A stretch of 64,000 nucleotides of DNA from CAVQSS01 sp963746605. GTDB taxonomy: Bacteria > Desulfobacterota > RBG-13-43-22. Shown here one piece after another: positions 50,485-60,728 of the stretch (position 1 is the first letter of the stretch; every line of letters starts with the position of its first letter). The position numbers and the translations under genes are program-made. The stretch is taken from contig CAVVCH010000042.1 of assembly GCA_963746605.1 (NCBI GenBank), positions 31,376 to 95,375 on the forward strand. Reading direction: 5' to 3'. The notes under the pieces are model-generated. The model was given only the letters and a program-made list of their open reading frames with translations, did not search any database and was not told the DNA's origin.

Positions 50485-51072
50485 TTAAAAGAGAGTATAG
50501 ATAAAAGGGGCCAAGGCCGAACCTTCGCCAAAGATGATCAGCGCCCCCAGCAGGACCAGCATCAGGATGATAGGCAGCAACCAGAATTTTTTCCTCGCCC
50601 GCAAGAAAACCCAAAATTGGACCATCAGGGCGATCTTGCCGGAGCCCTGCTTAACCTCGGAATAAGTGGTCTGCGGTTCGGCGGAACTGCGCCGATGCCA
50701 GTAACTGGGGCGATCTTTCAGTTTCAGGTCCAGGATATCCCGACCCAAGAGCCTCAATACCAGCCCGGTGGGGGTTACGACCAGGTAATACATCAGAATC
50801 AGGATGAAGCGAGAGATGAAATAGTTCAGAACCACGGCTAGTCCCATCCACACCCGATAAATCATCTTCAGCCCTAGGGGCCAGACCAGCCCCCAAATAC
50901 CCAGGATCAGGGACGCCGACCAAAACCAGGTTGCGGAGGGGCGACCTTTCCACCACAAAAGGGTGCCGATGATCCCCAAGACGATGAAAAAAACCAGCGC
51001 CAGATTCCTCAGATCCTTCCGAGTGGGCTGGAGATTGCCGATCTGTTCTTTGATTTCTTGGACAAAAGCCAT
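50485..51072 (-). CDS. SxtJ-like membrane protein fused to a DUF5989 helix
   Basis: 195 aa with four predicted helices. The SxtJ-like part (about 20-140, LGIWGLVWPLGLKMIYRVWM and VVTPTGLVLRLLGRD) is followed by a C-terminal segment FWVFLRARKKFWLLPIILML with GEGSALAPFIYTLF. That segment corresponds to the small DUF5989 protein, which is normally a separate gene in this cassette. Its start overlaps the carbamoyltransferase stop at 51072. Probably a membrane partner of that enzyme. Function unknown. Confidence 0.75.
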   Translation of the reverse strand: MAFVQEIKEQIGNLQPTRKDLRNLALVFFIVLGIIGTLLWWKGRPSATWFWSASLILGIWGLVWPLGLKMIYRVWMGLAVVLNYFISRFILILMYYLVVTPTGLVLRLLGRDILDLKLKDRPSYWHRRSSAEPQTTYSEVKQGSGKIALMVQFWVFLRARKKFWLLPIILMLVLLGALIIFGEGSALAPFIYTLF

Positions 51073-52892
51073 CAGTCGGCCTGGATTTCCCTTCGCCAGT
51101 CACCCTTCTCGTGCCAGGGGGGTTGGTTGTTCTTTTCCAAAAGAAAAGGCCCCAGGACCAGATAGTCCATTTCCGTGCGCCGGAAGCAGGCGTAAGCCTG
51201 TTCGGGGGTGCAGACGATCGGTTCCCCGCGAACGTTAAAACTAGTGTTGACGATAACCGCGCAGCCGGTCAAGGCTTCAAAGGACTTTAGCAGACGGTAA
51301 TAAAGAGGGTTGGTTTCCTGGTGGACGGTTTGCACCCGGGCGCTGTAATCCACGTGGGTAATGGCTGGTATGGCAGACCGAAGGGTTTTCAACTTTTCCA
51401 GACCGGATAGGCCCTGATCCTCGGGTTTCAGTTCCTTGCGGATATCCGGTTGGACTTCCCCCACCAGCAGCATGTAGGGGCTGTGATGATCCAGGAGGAA
51501 ATAATCGCCGCGCCGTTCCGCCAAAACTGAGGGGGCAAAGGGCCGAAAGGATTCCCGAAATTTTATTTTCAGATTTATCACCGATTGCATTTTCGGGCTT
51601 CGGGCGTCTCCCAGAATAGAACGGTTGCCGAGGGCCCGCGGTCCAAATTCCATGCGCCCTTGGAACCACCCCACTACTTTCTCCTCGGCAATCAATCGAG
51701 CCACCACCGGGGGCAGCTCTTCCCAGGATATTTCTCGGGCCGGGATCCCCTGCCCTTGGAGAAAGGCTCGGATTTGATCTTCAGGGAAGGCCGGTCCCAG
51801 ATAAGATCCTTCCTGGCAGTCCAGCCGCTCCGAGATGATGGGGCGGGGCTTCCCCAAGTGTTGATGCCAGGCAAAGAGCGCCGCCCCTAAGGCCCCGCCG
51901 GCATCACCGGCCGCCGGCTGGATCCAGAGATCTTCAAAGGGACCCTCCCGCAGGAGAAGGCCGTTGGCCACGCAGTTCAAGGCCACTCCGCCGGCCAGCA
52001 CCAGGTTTTTTTCCCCGGTTTCCCGGTAAACGTGACGGGCCAGGCACAGCACCACTTCCTCGGTAACCTGCTGGACACTGGCCGCCAAGTCCATCTCCCG
52101 TTGGGTCAGGGGGGATTCCGGCGACCGGGGAGGACCCCCGAAAAGATCAGCAAATTTCTGATTGGTCATGGTGAGACCCTGGCAATAGTTGAAGTAATCC
52201 AGGTTCAGTTTAAAAGACCCATCCTCCTTCAAGTCCAGGAGGTGTTCCATGATCAGATCCCGATACCTGGGCTCCCCGTAAGGGGCCAGCCCCATAACCT
52301 TGTATTCTCCGGAGTTGACTTTAAACCCGGTAAAATAGGTGAAGGCGGAATACAACAGGCCCAGAGAATGGGGAAAGCGCAGTTCGGCCTTTAGCTCAAT
52401 CGTGTGGTCCCGTCCCAGTCCCCAGGAGGTAGTGGCCCACTCCCCTACCCCGTCTATGGTCAGAATGGCCGCCCGGTCGAATGGAGAGGGGTAGAAGGCG
52501 CTGGCCGCATGGGACTGGTGATGTTCCGCAAACAGCAGCGGACCGGCATAGCCCAATTCCTTTTTGATCTTCTCTGGGAGCCAGAGTTTTTCCTTGATCC
52601 AAAGGGGCATGGCCTGTAGGAAGGAACGCAGTCCACGGGGGGCAAAGGCCAGGTAGGTCTCCAGGAGGCGTTCAAATTTCAAAAATGGTAGGTCGTAGAA
52701 AGCCACCAGGTCCAGATCCTGGACCGTGAGGCCCCCCTCCCGCAGGCAATAGTCAATAGCCTGGGAAGGAAAACGGTGGTCGTGTTTTTGCCTTGTCCAG
52801 CGCTCTTCCTGGGCAGCGGCAACAATCCGCCCTTCCTGAACCAGACAGGCTGCTGCGTCATGATAATAGGCGGATAGGCCTAAGATATTCAT
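51072..52892 (-). CDS. NodU/CmcH-type O-carbamoyltransferase
   Basis: 606 aa. The N-terminal YgjD/Kae1-like domain has LGLSAYYHDAAACLV, HHQSHAASAFYPSPF (metal-binding His) and ILTIDGVGEWATTS; the middle has LAGGVALNCVANG, then AAGDAGGALGAAL; the C-terminal YrdC-related domain ends with SFNVRGEPIVCTPEQAYACF. The enzyme transfers carbamoyl from carbamoyl phosphate via carbamoyl-AMP to a hydroxyl of a sugar or natural product. It is first in the leftward operon with SxtJ/DUF5989 and the SGNH hydrolase. Confidence 0.93.
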   Translation of the reverse strand: MNILGLSAYYHDAAACLVQEGRIVAAAQEERWTRQKHDHRFPSQAIDYCLREGGLTVQDLDLVAFYDLPFLKFERLLETYLAFAPRGLRSFLQAMPLWIKEKLWLPEKIKKELGYAGPLLFAEHHQSHAASAFYPSPFDRAAILTIDGVGEWATTSWGLGRDHTIELKAELRFPHSLGLLYSAFTYFTGFKVNSGEYKVMGLAPYGEPRYRDLIMEHLLDLKEDGSFKLNLDYFNYCQGLTMTNQKFADLFGGPPRSPESPLTQREMDLAASVQQVTEEVVLCLARHVYRETGEKNLVLAGGVALNCVANGLLLREGPFEDLWIQPAAGDAGGALGAALFAWHQHLGKPRPIISERLDCQEGSYLGPAFPEDQIRAFLQGQGIPAREISWEELPPVVARLIAEEKVVGWFQGRMEFGPRALGNRSILGDARSPKMQSVINLKIKFRESFRPFAPSVLAERRGDYFLLDHHSPYMLLVGEVQPDIRKELKPEDQGLSGLEKLKTLRSAIPAITHVDYSARVQTVHQETNPLYYRLLKSFEALTGCAVIVNTSFNVRGEPIVCTPEQAYACFRRTEMDYLVLGPFLLEKNNQPPWHEKGDWRREIQAD

Positions 52893-53046
52893 CCCATATC
52901 CTAAAATGGCTTGGATTAAAAATCGTCAACGAAAAAAGGAAGCTATTATAACAATTATAGATAGGGGGACAACTTATTTTTGATAACCTCGCAGAAAGTC
53001 AAAAAATACTTTTTTATGCCTCGAGAAAACCGCTTCTTAAAAAATG

Positions 53047-53074
53047 TTGAAAAGCAGACACCATATGTTATACA
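53047..53074 (+). promoter_or_regulatory. Possible promoter of asparagine synthase
   Basis: TTGAAA (53047-53052) and TATACA (53069-53074) with 16-nt spacing in the 295-nt AT-rich divergent gap between the carbamoyltransferase and asnB genes. The leader would be about 105 nt. Confidence 0.4.
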
Positions 53075-53187
53075 TTATTAATTAGCATAGGCCCCCCTCT
53101 TGGTTCGGTTGGTTCCCCAACCAACATCTAAACCGTTTGACCAGGGCGAGGGTCTTTTTTTTTAAAAAAAGAGGAATTTTCAAAACT

Positions 53188-55053
53188 ATGTGCGGAATTT
53201 GTGGTTTCACCTGGCCGGATACGGCGATCGCCGAAAAATGCAATCAGGTCATTAAGCACCGGGGACCGGATCAGAGCGGAATTTTCGCCTCCGAAGGGAT
53301 CACCCTGGGGCATCGCCGTCTCTCCATTATCGACCTTTCCGAACAGGGCCGGCAGCCCATGACCAACGAAGACGGCTCTCTTCAATTGGTTTTTAACGGG
53401 GAGATCTATAATTTTTTCGAATTGCGGGAATCCCTGCTCAACAAAGGTCACCGATTTACCAGCCAGGCGGATTCCGAAGTCATTCTCCACGGCTATGAAG
53501 AATGGGGGGAGGAATGCCTCCAGAGACTCCGCGGCATGTTCGCCTTTGCCATCTGGGACCGGACCCGGCAGCATCTTTTCGTAGCGCGGGACCGACTGGG
53601 GATTAAACCGCTTTATTACTACCACCAGTCGGGCCGTTTTGCCTTCGCCTCGGAAATCAAAGGACTGTTGGCCATCCCGGAAATACCCCGGGAGGTCAAC
53701 TTCCCGGCCCTGTATGATTACCTGGGTTTTGAGTTTGTTCCCAGCCCCAGGACCATGTTCGAGGGGATCTCCAAGCTCCCGCCGGGGTGTTACCTCAAAT
53801 TCTCCAACAATGGCCTGGAGATACAATCCTATTGGGACCTAAAATTTTCTCAGGAATGGACGTCCCCCGAGGAAGCGGTGGAGGAAATGCGGACCCTTTT
53901 GCGGGAAACCGTGGGTCTGCATCTAATCAGTGATGTACCCCTCGGTGTTTTCCTGTCGGGTGGATTGGACTCCAGCACGCTGGTCGCCCTGATGCGACAA
54001 CTGGGGGTCGATCCGCTGCGAACCTTTTCTATCGGTTATCCGGACCCATCCTTCAGCGAACTGCCTTATGCCAAGATGGTCGCCGAACGTTTTGAAACCG
54101 ATCATCAGGTGCTGATGATTCCGGAGGTTACTCCCCAGGATTTGGAAGAAGCGGTCTGGCATTTGGACGAACCCATGACCGATCTTTCCGCTTTACCCTT
54201 ATACCTGGTTTGCCGGGAAGCCAAGAAGCAGGTAACGGTCTGTCTCTCCGGGGAGGGGGGCGATGAAATCTTTGCCGGGTACGACCGTTTCCGGGCCAGC
54301 AAATTCGATCATTATTACCGACGGCTTCCGGAGTGGCTGCGGGAAAAATGCATTTATCCGGCGGTGAAGCGCCTGCCGGATCAACCCCAAAAGAAAGGGG
54401 CCGTCAATATCCTGAAACGGTTTATTGAGGGATCCCACCAACCGCTCGATGGGGGCCATTTGCGGTGGCAGTATTTCATGTCCCCTGAATGGGAAACTCG
54501 ATTATTCCAAAAGGATTTCAAGTCCCGAATCTCGGCGGACCCCTTTGCGGCCATCCGAGGATACCGGGAGCGCTGCCCCTCCAAAGATCGTCTGGATCAG
54601 GAAGTATATATTGATCTGAAATTCGTCATGCCGGATTCGGTACTGATGAAAGTGGATAAGATGAGCATGGCCCATGCGCTGGAAATACGTGTTCCTTTTT
54701 TAGATCATCGGGTAGTGGAATTTTCCACCACGCTGCCCAGCTCCTGGAAACTGAAGGGGTTTGAAACCAAGGCCATTTTTCGTCAGGCCTTAAAGGGCTG
54801 GCTGCCGGACACCATCGTGAACCGGGGGAAACAGGGCTATAGCCTGCCCATTAAGAACCTGCTTCGGGAGGGCTTGAAAGACTATATGGTCTCCCTTTTG
54901 AATGAATCCCCGATCATTCGTCAGACCATCCGGCTGCCCTTCTTGAATCAAGTCATCCAAGAACACTTGGACCGGGTTCAGAACCACAACCATCTGCTCT
55001 GGGCCTTGATGAATGTCGCCATTTGGCATCGCCATTTTTTCCCCCAGCAGTAA
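53188..55053 (+). CDS. asnB: Glutamine-hydrolysing asparagine synthase
   Basis: 621 aa. The start is set at the ATG at 53188 because Cys2 (MCGICGF) must be N-terminal after Met removal; an in-frame GTG-like start at 53137 would bury it. The class II glutaminase domain (about 1-200) is followed by a synthetase domain with PP-loop SGGLDSSTLVAL and EGGDEIFAGYDRF. Members in glycan clusters often amidate sugar carboxylates or other acids rather than make asparagine, so the substrate is open. GAGGAA precedes the start. Confidence 0.92.
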   Translation: MCGICGFTWPDTAIAEKCNQVIKHRGPDQSGIFASEGITLGHRRLSIIDLSEQGRQPMTNEDGSLQLVFNGEIYNFFELRESLLNKGHRFTSQADSEVILHGYEEWGEECLQRLRGMFAFAIWDRTRQHLFVARDRLGIKPLYYYHQSGRFAFASEIKGLLAIPEIPREVNFPALYDYLGFEFVPSPRTMFEGISKLPPGCYLKFSNNGLEIQSYWDLKFSQEWTSPEEAVEEMRTLLRETVGLHLISDVPLGVFLSGGLDSSTLVALMRQLGVDPLRTFSIGYPDPSFSELPYAKMVAERFETDHQVLMIPEVTPQDLEEAVWHLDEPMTDLSALPLYLVCREAKKQVTVCLSGEGGDEIFAGYDRFRASKFDHYYRRLPEWLREKCIYPAVKRLPDQPQKKGAVNILKRFIEGSHQPLDGGHLRWQYFMSPEWETRLFQKDFKSRISADPFAAIRGYRERCPSKDRLDQEVYIDLKFVMPDSVLMKVDKMSMAHALEIRVPFLDHRVVEFSTTLPSSWKLKGFETKAIFRQALKGWLPDTIVNRGKQGYSLPIKNLLREGLKDYMVSLLNESPIIRQTIRLPFLNQVIQEHLDRVQNHNHLLWALMNVAIWHRHFFPQQ

Positions 55054-55104
55054 CCTCTCAACCGTCCAAAAACCTGGGACGTCGGTGGACTATCGGTTCT
55101 GAGC

Positions 55105-57078
55105 TTGAAATCGGATCATAGGAAACTGCTTCGGATACGGCGGTCTTATCAACATCTTCTGGCGCTGATCCTTTATTCCGGCCTGACCCTGGTCCTGACC
55201 TACCCGGCCATTCAGCGCTTGAAGGGTGCCATCATCGGTGACTTCGTCGATTCTTTTCTGAATACCTGGATTCTCGCCTGGGGGGTCCGGAAAATCACGG
55301 GGGGTGGGTGGGGCTCCTTTTTTGATGCCAACATTTTTTTTCCTTATAAAAACACCCTGGCCTATTCGGAGCACCTGCTGGGTGAGGCCTTAACCGCGGT
55401 CCCTATCCAGTTGGTGTTTAATGATCCCTTAGTGACGTTCAACGTCTCCGTCCTGCTTAGCTTTGTCCTGACCGCCATGGGGATGTATCTGCTGGTTTGG
55501 TATTTGACCCGCAACGGTTATGCCGCTTTTTTTTCAGGGCTGCTGTTTTCCTTTTTTCCCTGGCGAATCGGCCATATTGCCCATCTGCAATTGTTGTCGG
55601 CCCAATGGCTGCCCCTGACCTTTTTATTTCTGCATAAAACGATAAAGTCTTTTTCCTTTCGGGTTCTTTTTGGGGCGGCCTTATTCTTTATTCTGCAGTT
55701 CTATTTCTGCGGCTATTATGGGTTGTTCCTGGCCCTTTTCGTGGTTCTTTTCATGGCCCTGGCCCTGCAGGAAGGAGAAGGGCGCCGCTACCGGTTGATA
55801 GGGTCCTTCGGCCTATTTTTCTTGATCTCGTTTTTGGTCATCCTCCCGGTCTATCTCCCTTACCTGAAATTGAAAAAGGACTTTGGATTCAGCCGCCCCT
55901 TCGGCGAAGTGGTCTTTTTCTCAGCCGATTTCATTTCCTTTCTCTCCACCCCCCTGCAAAACCGCCTTTGGGGAAAGTTACTGGAAGGTTTCATGAAACC
56001 CGAGGGTGACCTCTTCATGGGCCTGATCGCCCTGGTAATGTCTCTAACCGGGATAGGGGCTCTGGCGCAATGGAAAAGAATTCCGGAGCCCAATCCGCCC
56101 TTATCGCCGACCCCCTTCAAAACCATCGTCGCGCTGGTCTGGCCCCTGCGTTTCTTAATCCTTCTTGACGGGATCTGGATCATCACTATCCTGCTGACCG
56201 GGGGTTTTCCCCTAAACCTCGGGGGCCTGAACATCCATTCCCACGACCCCAAGATCCCGATAACGGTCCTCGTGCTGCTGCTGGCCTTCTTGTTCCTGTT
56301 CGACCGGTCCCTGCGGCTAAAGATACAGGCACACCTTCCCCGGTTCAGGTCGTCTGAGGCGCGCTTTTATGTGTACCTGCTCGGCCTTTCCTTTCTCCTG
56401 GCCTTGGGCCCGATCATCCACTTTAATGGGCAGGAAATCGCCTACGGCCCTTACCTGCCGTTATACCTGTGGGTGCCGGGATTTGATGGTTTGAGGGTCC
56501 CCGCCCGGTTCGTAGTCATGATGCATCTGGCGGTCAGCGTCCTGGCCGGGTATGGGCTGGCCTGGCTTTTGGGAAAAATGCAGACCCCTTGGAGGCGCCG
56601 GTTGATTGGGGCCGGGTTCGCCCTCCTGGTCCTGATCGAATACGCCTCCTTTCCTATCTCCATGCCTTCCGTTCCGGTAGGGCGGGACTTCCCCCAGGTG
56701 TATAACTGGTTGGCCCAACAGCCGGGTGATTTTGCTATCCTGGAGATACCCCTGCCGACCCGTCCGGAAGAAATTTTCCAGGATGCCCCTTACGTCTATT
56801 TTTCGGCCTATCACTGGAAAAAACTGGTGAACGGATACAGCGGCTTCATCCCACCGGGGTATACCCGTCTTTACCAGGAAGAATTAAAAGGCTTCCCCTC
56901 TGAAAAGACGTTGAGCCGCATCCATCGACTCGGGGTTCGGTACGTCATCGTTCATCTGTCTTGTTATCCGCAACCGGAAAGGGAACGTATCATGGCCTTT
57001 TTTTCCCGGAACCCGGACTGGTTTGTTCAGGAAAAGTTGATCAACGAGGCTTTAGTCTACCGGGTTCTCCAGCCCTGA
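55105..57078 (+). CDS. Polytopic membrane protein, YfhO-like, glycan related
   Basis: 657 aa with about 11 membrane helices and a C-terminal soluble part (about 530-655). The first loop holds GDFVDSFLNTWILAWGVRKI, with acidic residues in the position of the GT-C donor site. The C-terminal half has GPYLPLYLWVPGFDGLRVPARF, seen in uncharacterised membrane proteins of glycan loci. TTG start; the preceding gap of 51 nt suggests co-transcription with asnB. A GT-C glycosyltransferase activity is plausible but unproven. Confidence 0.7.
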   Translation: MKSDHRKLLRIRRSYQHLLALILYSGLTLVLTYPAIQRLKGAIIGDFVDSFLNTWILAWGVRKITGGGWGSFFDANIFFPYKNTLAYSEHLLGEALTAVPIQLVFNDPLVTFNVSVLLSFVLTAMGMYLLVWYLTRNGYAAFFSGLLFSFFPWRIGHIAHLQLLSAQWLPLTFLFLHKTIKSFSFRVLFGAALFFILQFYFCGYYGLFLALFVVLFMALALQEGEGRRYRLIGSFGLFFLISFLVILPVYLPYLKLKKDFGFSRPFGEVVFFSADFISFLSTPLQNRLWGKLLEGFMKPEGDLFMGLIALVMSLTGIGALAQWKRIPEPNPPLSPTPFKTIVALVWPLRFLILLDGIWIITILLTGGFPLNLGGLNIHSHDPKIPITVLVLLLAFLFLFDRSLRLKIQAHLPRFRSSEARFYVYLLGLSFLLALGPIIHFNGQEIAYGPYLPLYLWVPGFDGLRVPARFVVMMHLAVSVLAGYGLAWLLGKMQTPWRRRLIGAGFALLVLIEYASFPISMPSVPVGRDFPQVYNWLAQQPGDFAILEIPLPTRPEEIFQDAPYVYFSAYHWKKLVNGYSGFIPPGYTRLYQEELKGFPSEKTLSRIHRLGVRYVIVHLSCYPQPERERIMAFFSRNPDWFVQEKLINEALVYRVLQP

Positions 57079-57088
57079 GGGAAAAAGG

Positions 57089-59810
57089 CTATTCAAGGGA
57101 AAAAAGCTCCAATTCGTGAATGGACCAATAGTAGACGGGATCTTGTCCGGTTTGGAGGATCTCGACAAAACGCGCCGGTGTTTCCCGAAATACCAGATCT
57201 GTTTCTCCGCTGCTGTAATCTTTAAAGAGTTTTTCTCCGGTCCAATAAACCGGGTTATTTAGTGGAACCGCCTTTTCCCAGTGGAGACCATCCAGAGAAA
57301 AACGAACCTCCGCCCTTCGGGGAAAATCCCTATAGGAATCCCCCAGCCGTAATCGGATTCGGGCGATCCTTTCCGGTTGCCCCAGATCGACCTGGAAATA
57401 CATACCGGGTAGTTGAGGACGGCCGCTGGTCCAACGCGTTTTTATTTTGCCATCTTTGGCCCGATGGGCATCTCTTCCATTATAATTAGAGGACACCTGC
57501 CACCCGGTAGGGGAGAGCTTCCGGTATCCTTTCCCATAACCCCGTCCGACAAAAAGGACCAAGTCACCTATCTTTTCTTCCAAATAGACTCCCGGGGCCA
57601 TTTGGTTCAGGTCCTTCTTCAGAGCCTCCGACTGTCCGGGGTCGGCTATAATCACCGGGAACGGATAGGGAGGGAGGCGGTCCCCAACGGCCTCCGGAAG
57701 TCCGGGCGGCAGCGATTCGTCCCTTTTGGCGGGCAGGTCAAAATCCACCTGGGCCTGAATCCAGGGATCGGCCAAAACGGGCTCCTTTTTCAGAGTACGT
57801 AAACGGTCCATCAAAGCCGAAAGCAAAGGAATACCCCCCGGAGGACCCTTTTGGACTCGGGGTATCCCCCGGTAAACTAAAATTTCAGCAATCTCCCAGG
57901 CAATCTGGGAATCGGTCCCCGTCTGGGTAATTTTCAGATAGCGACCCGCTTGGGGGGTAAACACCAACTCGGTGATCCCCTTTTCCACTCGGATATAGGG
58001 GCGGGGACCGGACCAGGCTAGGGAAATCCAATAATCCGGAATGTCCACTATCGTTTTAAAATTTTTAGCATCCTGGGAAAGTTCCAAGCGCAGGCCCCGG
58101 GGGGTCCCCTCGGGGCTTCCGGCAAACAGGACTACGCGGCTCAGATCCGGGATCGTTTCTCCTAAATCCAGTTGGAACGTCTCCCCGGGTTTCATGGGGC
58201 TGCCCGGGGTCCAGCGGGTCGAAAGGTCCCGGTCAAAGGCCGACGAAGCGACGGCCGCCGGACCATCAGGCCGGGCCTGCCAGCCCTTCGGTGAAAGCTC
58301 GATGAAATCAAAAGGGGGTGGTTCAAAATCATAATAAAGCCAATGTCCCGCCTTTTTGTACGATCCGCCGATAGCCTGCACGGTTTTTTCAAAAACGGCC
58401 TCATTCCCGGTGTTGAGAAAGGCCGGACGGGGAGAGCGGTCCACCAGCCGGGTGAAAAAGGGAAAGCGATCGTGGTAGGGTTGCGCAAAAATAATTTTCT
58501 CGTCCGCGTCGAAGGTCAGCGGCACTGCTCTCCAGTAATCGGTCACATACACTTCCCGGAGGCCCCGACTTTGAAGAAAAGCGATCAAAGCTTGATCGCC
58601 TGATTTCTTTTGCTGGTATTTATTGGCCTTGACCGGATCAAAAACAAGGCACCATTGGTAAAGGCCATACCCGTTGCCCCACAATACCAGCAAAAGGAAG
58701 AACCAGGCCAGGGAAGGGATCCTCTTTTTGAAATGGAAAAAGAGTGCCGCCCAGAGAATTGGAAGCGCCGGATAAAGAGGGACCAGGTACCGGGTGGTGT
58801 GATTGGCGGAAAAACCGCTGAGGGAAAAAATAAAGGGATAGGATAAAATGAAAACGATAAGAAGAACCAACCCCCGCCCCGATCCCCGGTCCCCGCGGAC
58901 ACCTTTAACCCTCCCCTGGATACGGATAGCGATTAGATAAACAAAACCTGCTAATAGGATCCCATAAGCTGGCCGCCGAAAAATAAGGAATCAGGTATTG
59001 ATTCGTGAGATTATTCCGCAAGCCTAAAAGTTCCGGGAGCCTGGCCGAAAAAAAGGCGATCAGCGAGTCGGCAAAAGCTTCATGGACCGGATTGTGTTGA
59101 AGTTGGACCCAGGTGGCCAGAGGATACATCGCGTTGTACACCCAGAGCGGCAATCCCCCCAGGACCACCCCGGCAGACAGGTAGGCCAAAACTTTGGGCT
59201 CCCGCCAGAAGACCTTTTCCTTGAGCAACAGGAGCAGTCCGACCGGGGTCAGATAAAAAACAAACAAAAAGTGAGTCCAGAGACCCAGACCGCTGAGCAG
59301 GCCCAGCCACAGATACTGGGCGGGATGCCGATCTTGGGCGTAGAGGATGCGGACTGCAGAGATAAAGAGGAGTGTCCCCAAAACCGGGGATTCCATATAG
59401 GCTGATCGGGCCAGGACCGAATGGAAGACAAAGTAGTAAGAAGGGATGGCGGTCAAAAGCGCAGCCACGAGGGCGGTCTTCAGGTCCAGCAAGAGGGCAG
59501 TGAGCCGATAGATAAAAAAAACCAGAAAAAGGGAGAGGATGGCGACGGTCAGGCCCAGTGTAAACCGGGAGGTCCCGAAGAGTAAAAAGATAGTGGAAAC
59601 CAGGTAGGCCTCGATACTGCCGCAATATTCCTGCCCGTAAAAAAATATAGGAAATTCTCCGAGCAGAACATGGCGGGCCATCAACCCGTTGATGGCCTGG
59701 TCCGCATCCATATAGGGGAAAACCAGATAAAGCAGGCGAATCCCGGCCCCCACCAGCAATAGGAGTCCCAGCCAGTAGAACCGTCTGGAAAGAGGTGTTT
59801 TTCCTGTCAT
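57089..59810 (-). CDS. GT-C membrane glycosyltransferase with two discoidin-like domains, one frameshift
   Basis: About 906 codons across two frames. From 59810: MTGKTPLSRRFYWLGLLLLV, then first-loop acidic pair FPYMDADQAINGLM and FFYGQEYCGSIEAY, typical of PMT/ArnT-like enzymes, with 10 or more helices. The frame ends at 58905, but the missing helix (PAYGILLAGFVYLIAI) is read one frame over from about 58975, joining the frame that ends at 57089. The soluble tail has two F5/8-type (discoidin) modules, LSTRWTPGSPMKPGETFQLD and IKTRWTSGRPQLPGMYFQVD. It transfers lipid-linked sugars outside the membrane, presumably. Confidence 0.8.
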
Positions 59811-60031
59811 GCGGTCGCCTGGATCGAGAGGAACAACGAAATGTTTTTCGGCCGAATTCCCCTTTGCATCCAGCCGGAAAATTCGTTAGAATGCGACATA
59901 GATTTTATACTCCCATGGATTGATTCAATTTTCAACCCGTAACATGCCCCCACATAAAAAGTTAGTCACGAACCAAGGGAAGCCATTGAAGATCCTCGTT
60001 GTTTTTGACTCCTTCTCCCGACCGGTTTAGC

Positions 60032-60580
60032 ATGGCCTCTCCGGTAGCCCATACCCTGCTGGGATTCACCCTTTTTAACCTTTGGCCCTTCGGAAGTCGG
60101 AGTTTTCAAATCCACCCCTGGGTTCTAACTGGCCTGGTGGCCGTCGCTTCCCTGGCGCCGGACCTGGACTTCATCCCCGGCCTCCTTTTGGGAGACCCCA
60201 ATCGGTTTCATCAAACTGCTTCCCACAGCCTGGCCATGGCCTTTGTTCTGGCCCTGGGTTTTGGAGCCATCCTGCGACTGCGATACGAAGGTTCCTCCTG
60301 GTTGAAATGGAGCAGCCTGCTGCTAATTCTTATTGGTTCCCATCTTCTTTTGGACTTCTTTACCGAAGATCACCGTCCCCCCATCGGTTTTCCCCTTTTC
60401 TGGCCTTTTTCTGAGGCACCGCAGACCTCCCCTCTTCCCATCTTCCCTGCTTCTATCCGGGAGTTCAGCCGGTCTGACTTCTGGTCTCAAAATGCCTATG
60501 TCCTCCTGGTCGAAAGCTGTCTTCTCTTTCCCCCCTGGTACGCCTCCTGGAAATACAGGAACGAGTCATCCGGTAAATAA
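60032..60580 (+). CDS. Inner-membrane metal-dependent hydrolase (YdjM/PF04307 type)
   Basis: 182 aa from the ATG at 60032. The family signature MASPVAHTLLGF at the start, then VAVASLAPDLDFIPGLLLGD, HQTASHSLAMAF and GSHLLLDFFTED, provide His and Asp residues in membrane helices. Function within the family is largely unknown (LexA-regulated YdjM is one member). It lies between the GT-C and GT2 genes and may belong to envelope assembly. Confidence 0.85.
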   Translation: MASPVAHTLLGFTLFNLWPFGSRSFQIHPWVLTGLVAVASLAPDLDFIPGLLLGDPNRFHQTASHSLAMAFVLALGFGAILRLRYEGSSWLKWSSLLLILIGSHLLLDFFTEDHRPPIGFPLFWPFSEAPQTSPLPIFPASIREFSRSDFWSQNAYVLLVESCLLFPPWYASWKYRNESSGK

Positions 60581-60728
60581 CCCTTGACTTTTTGAGCCCC
60601 CTGCCGCAAGATGCAAGAATCTTTTAACTATAGGGAATTTCTTTCTATTTTATTACAGTCGGCTTCCTGTTAGCACCTGCGCTGATGCCTGGAGCCGACC
60701 AACGGATACACCCTTAAAAGGACCGGTA

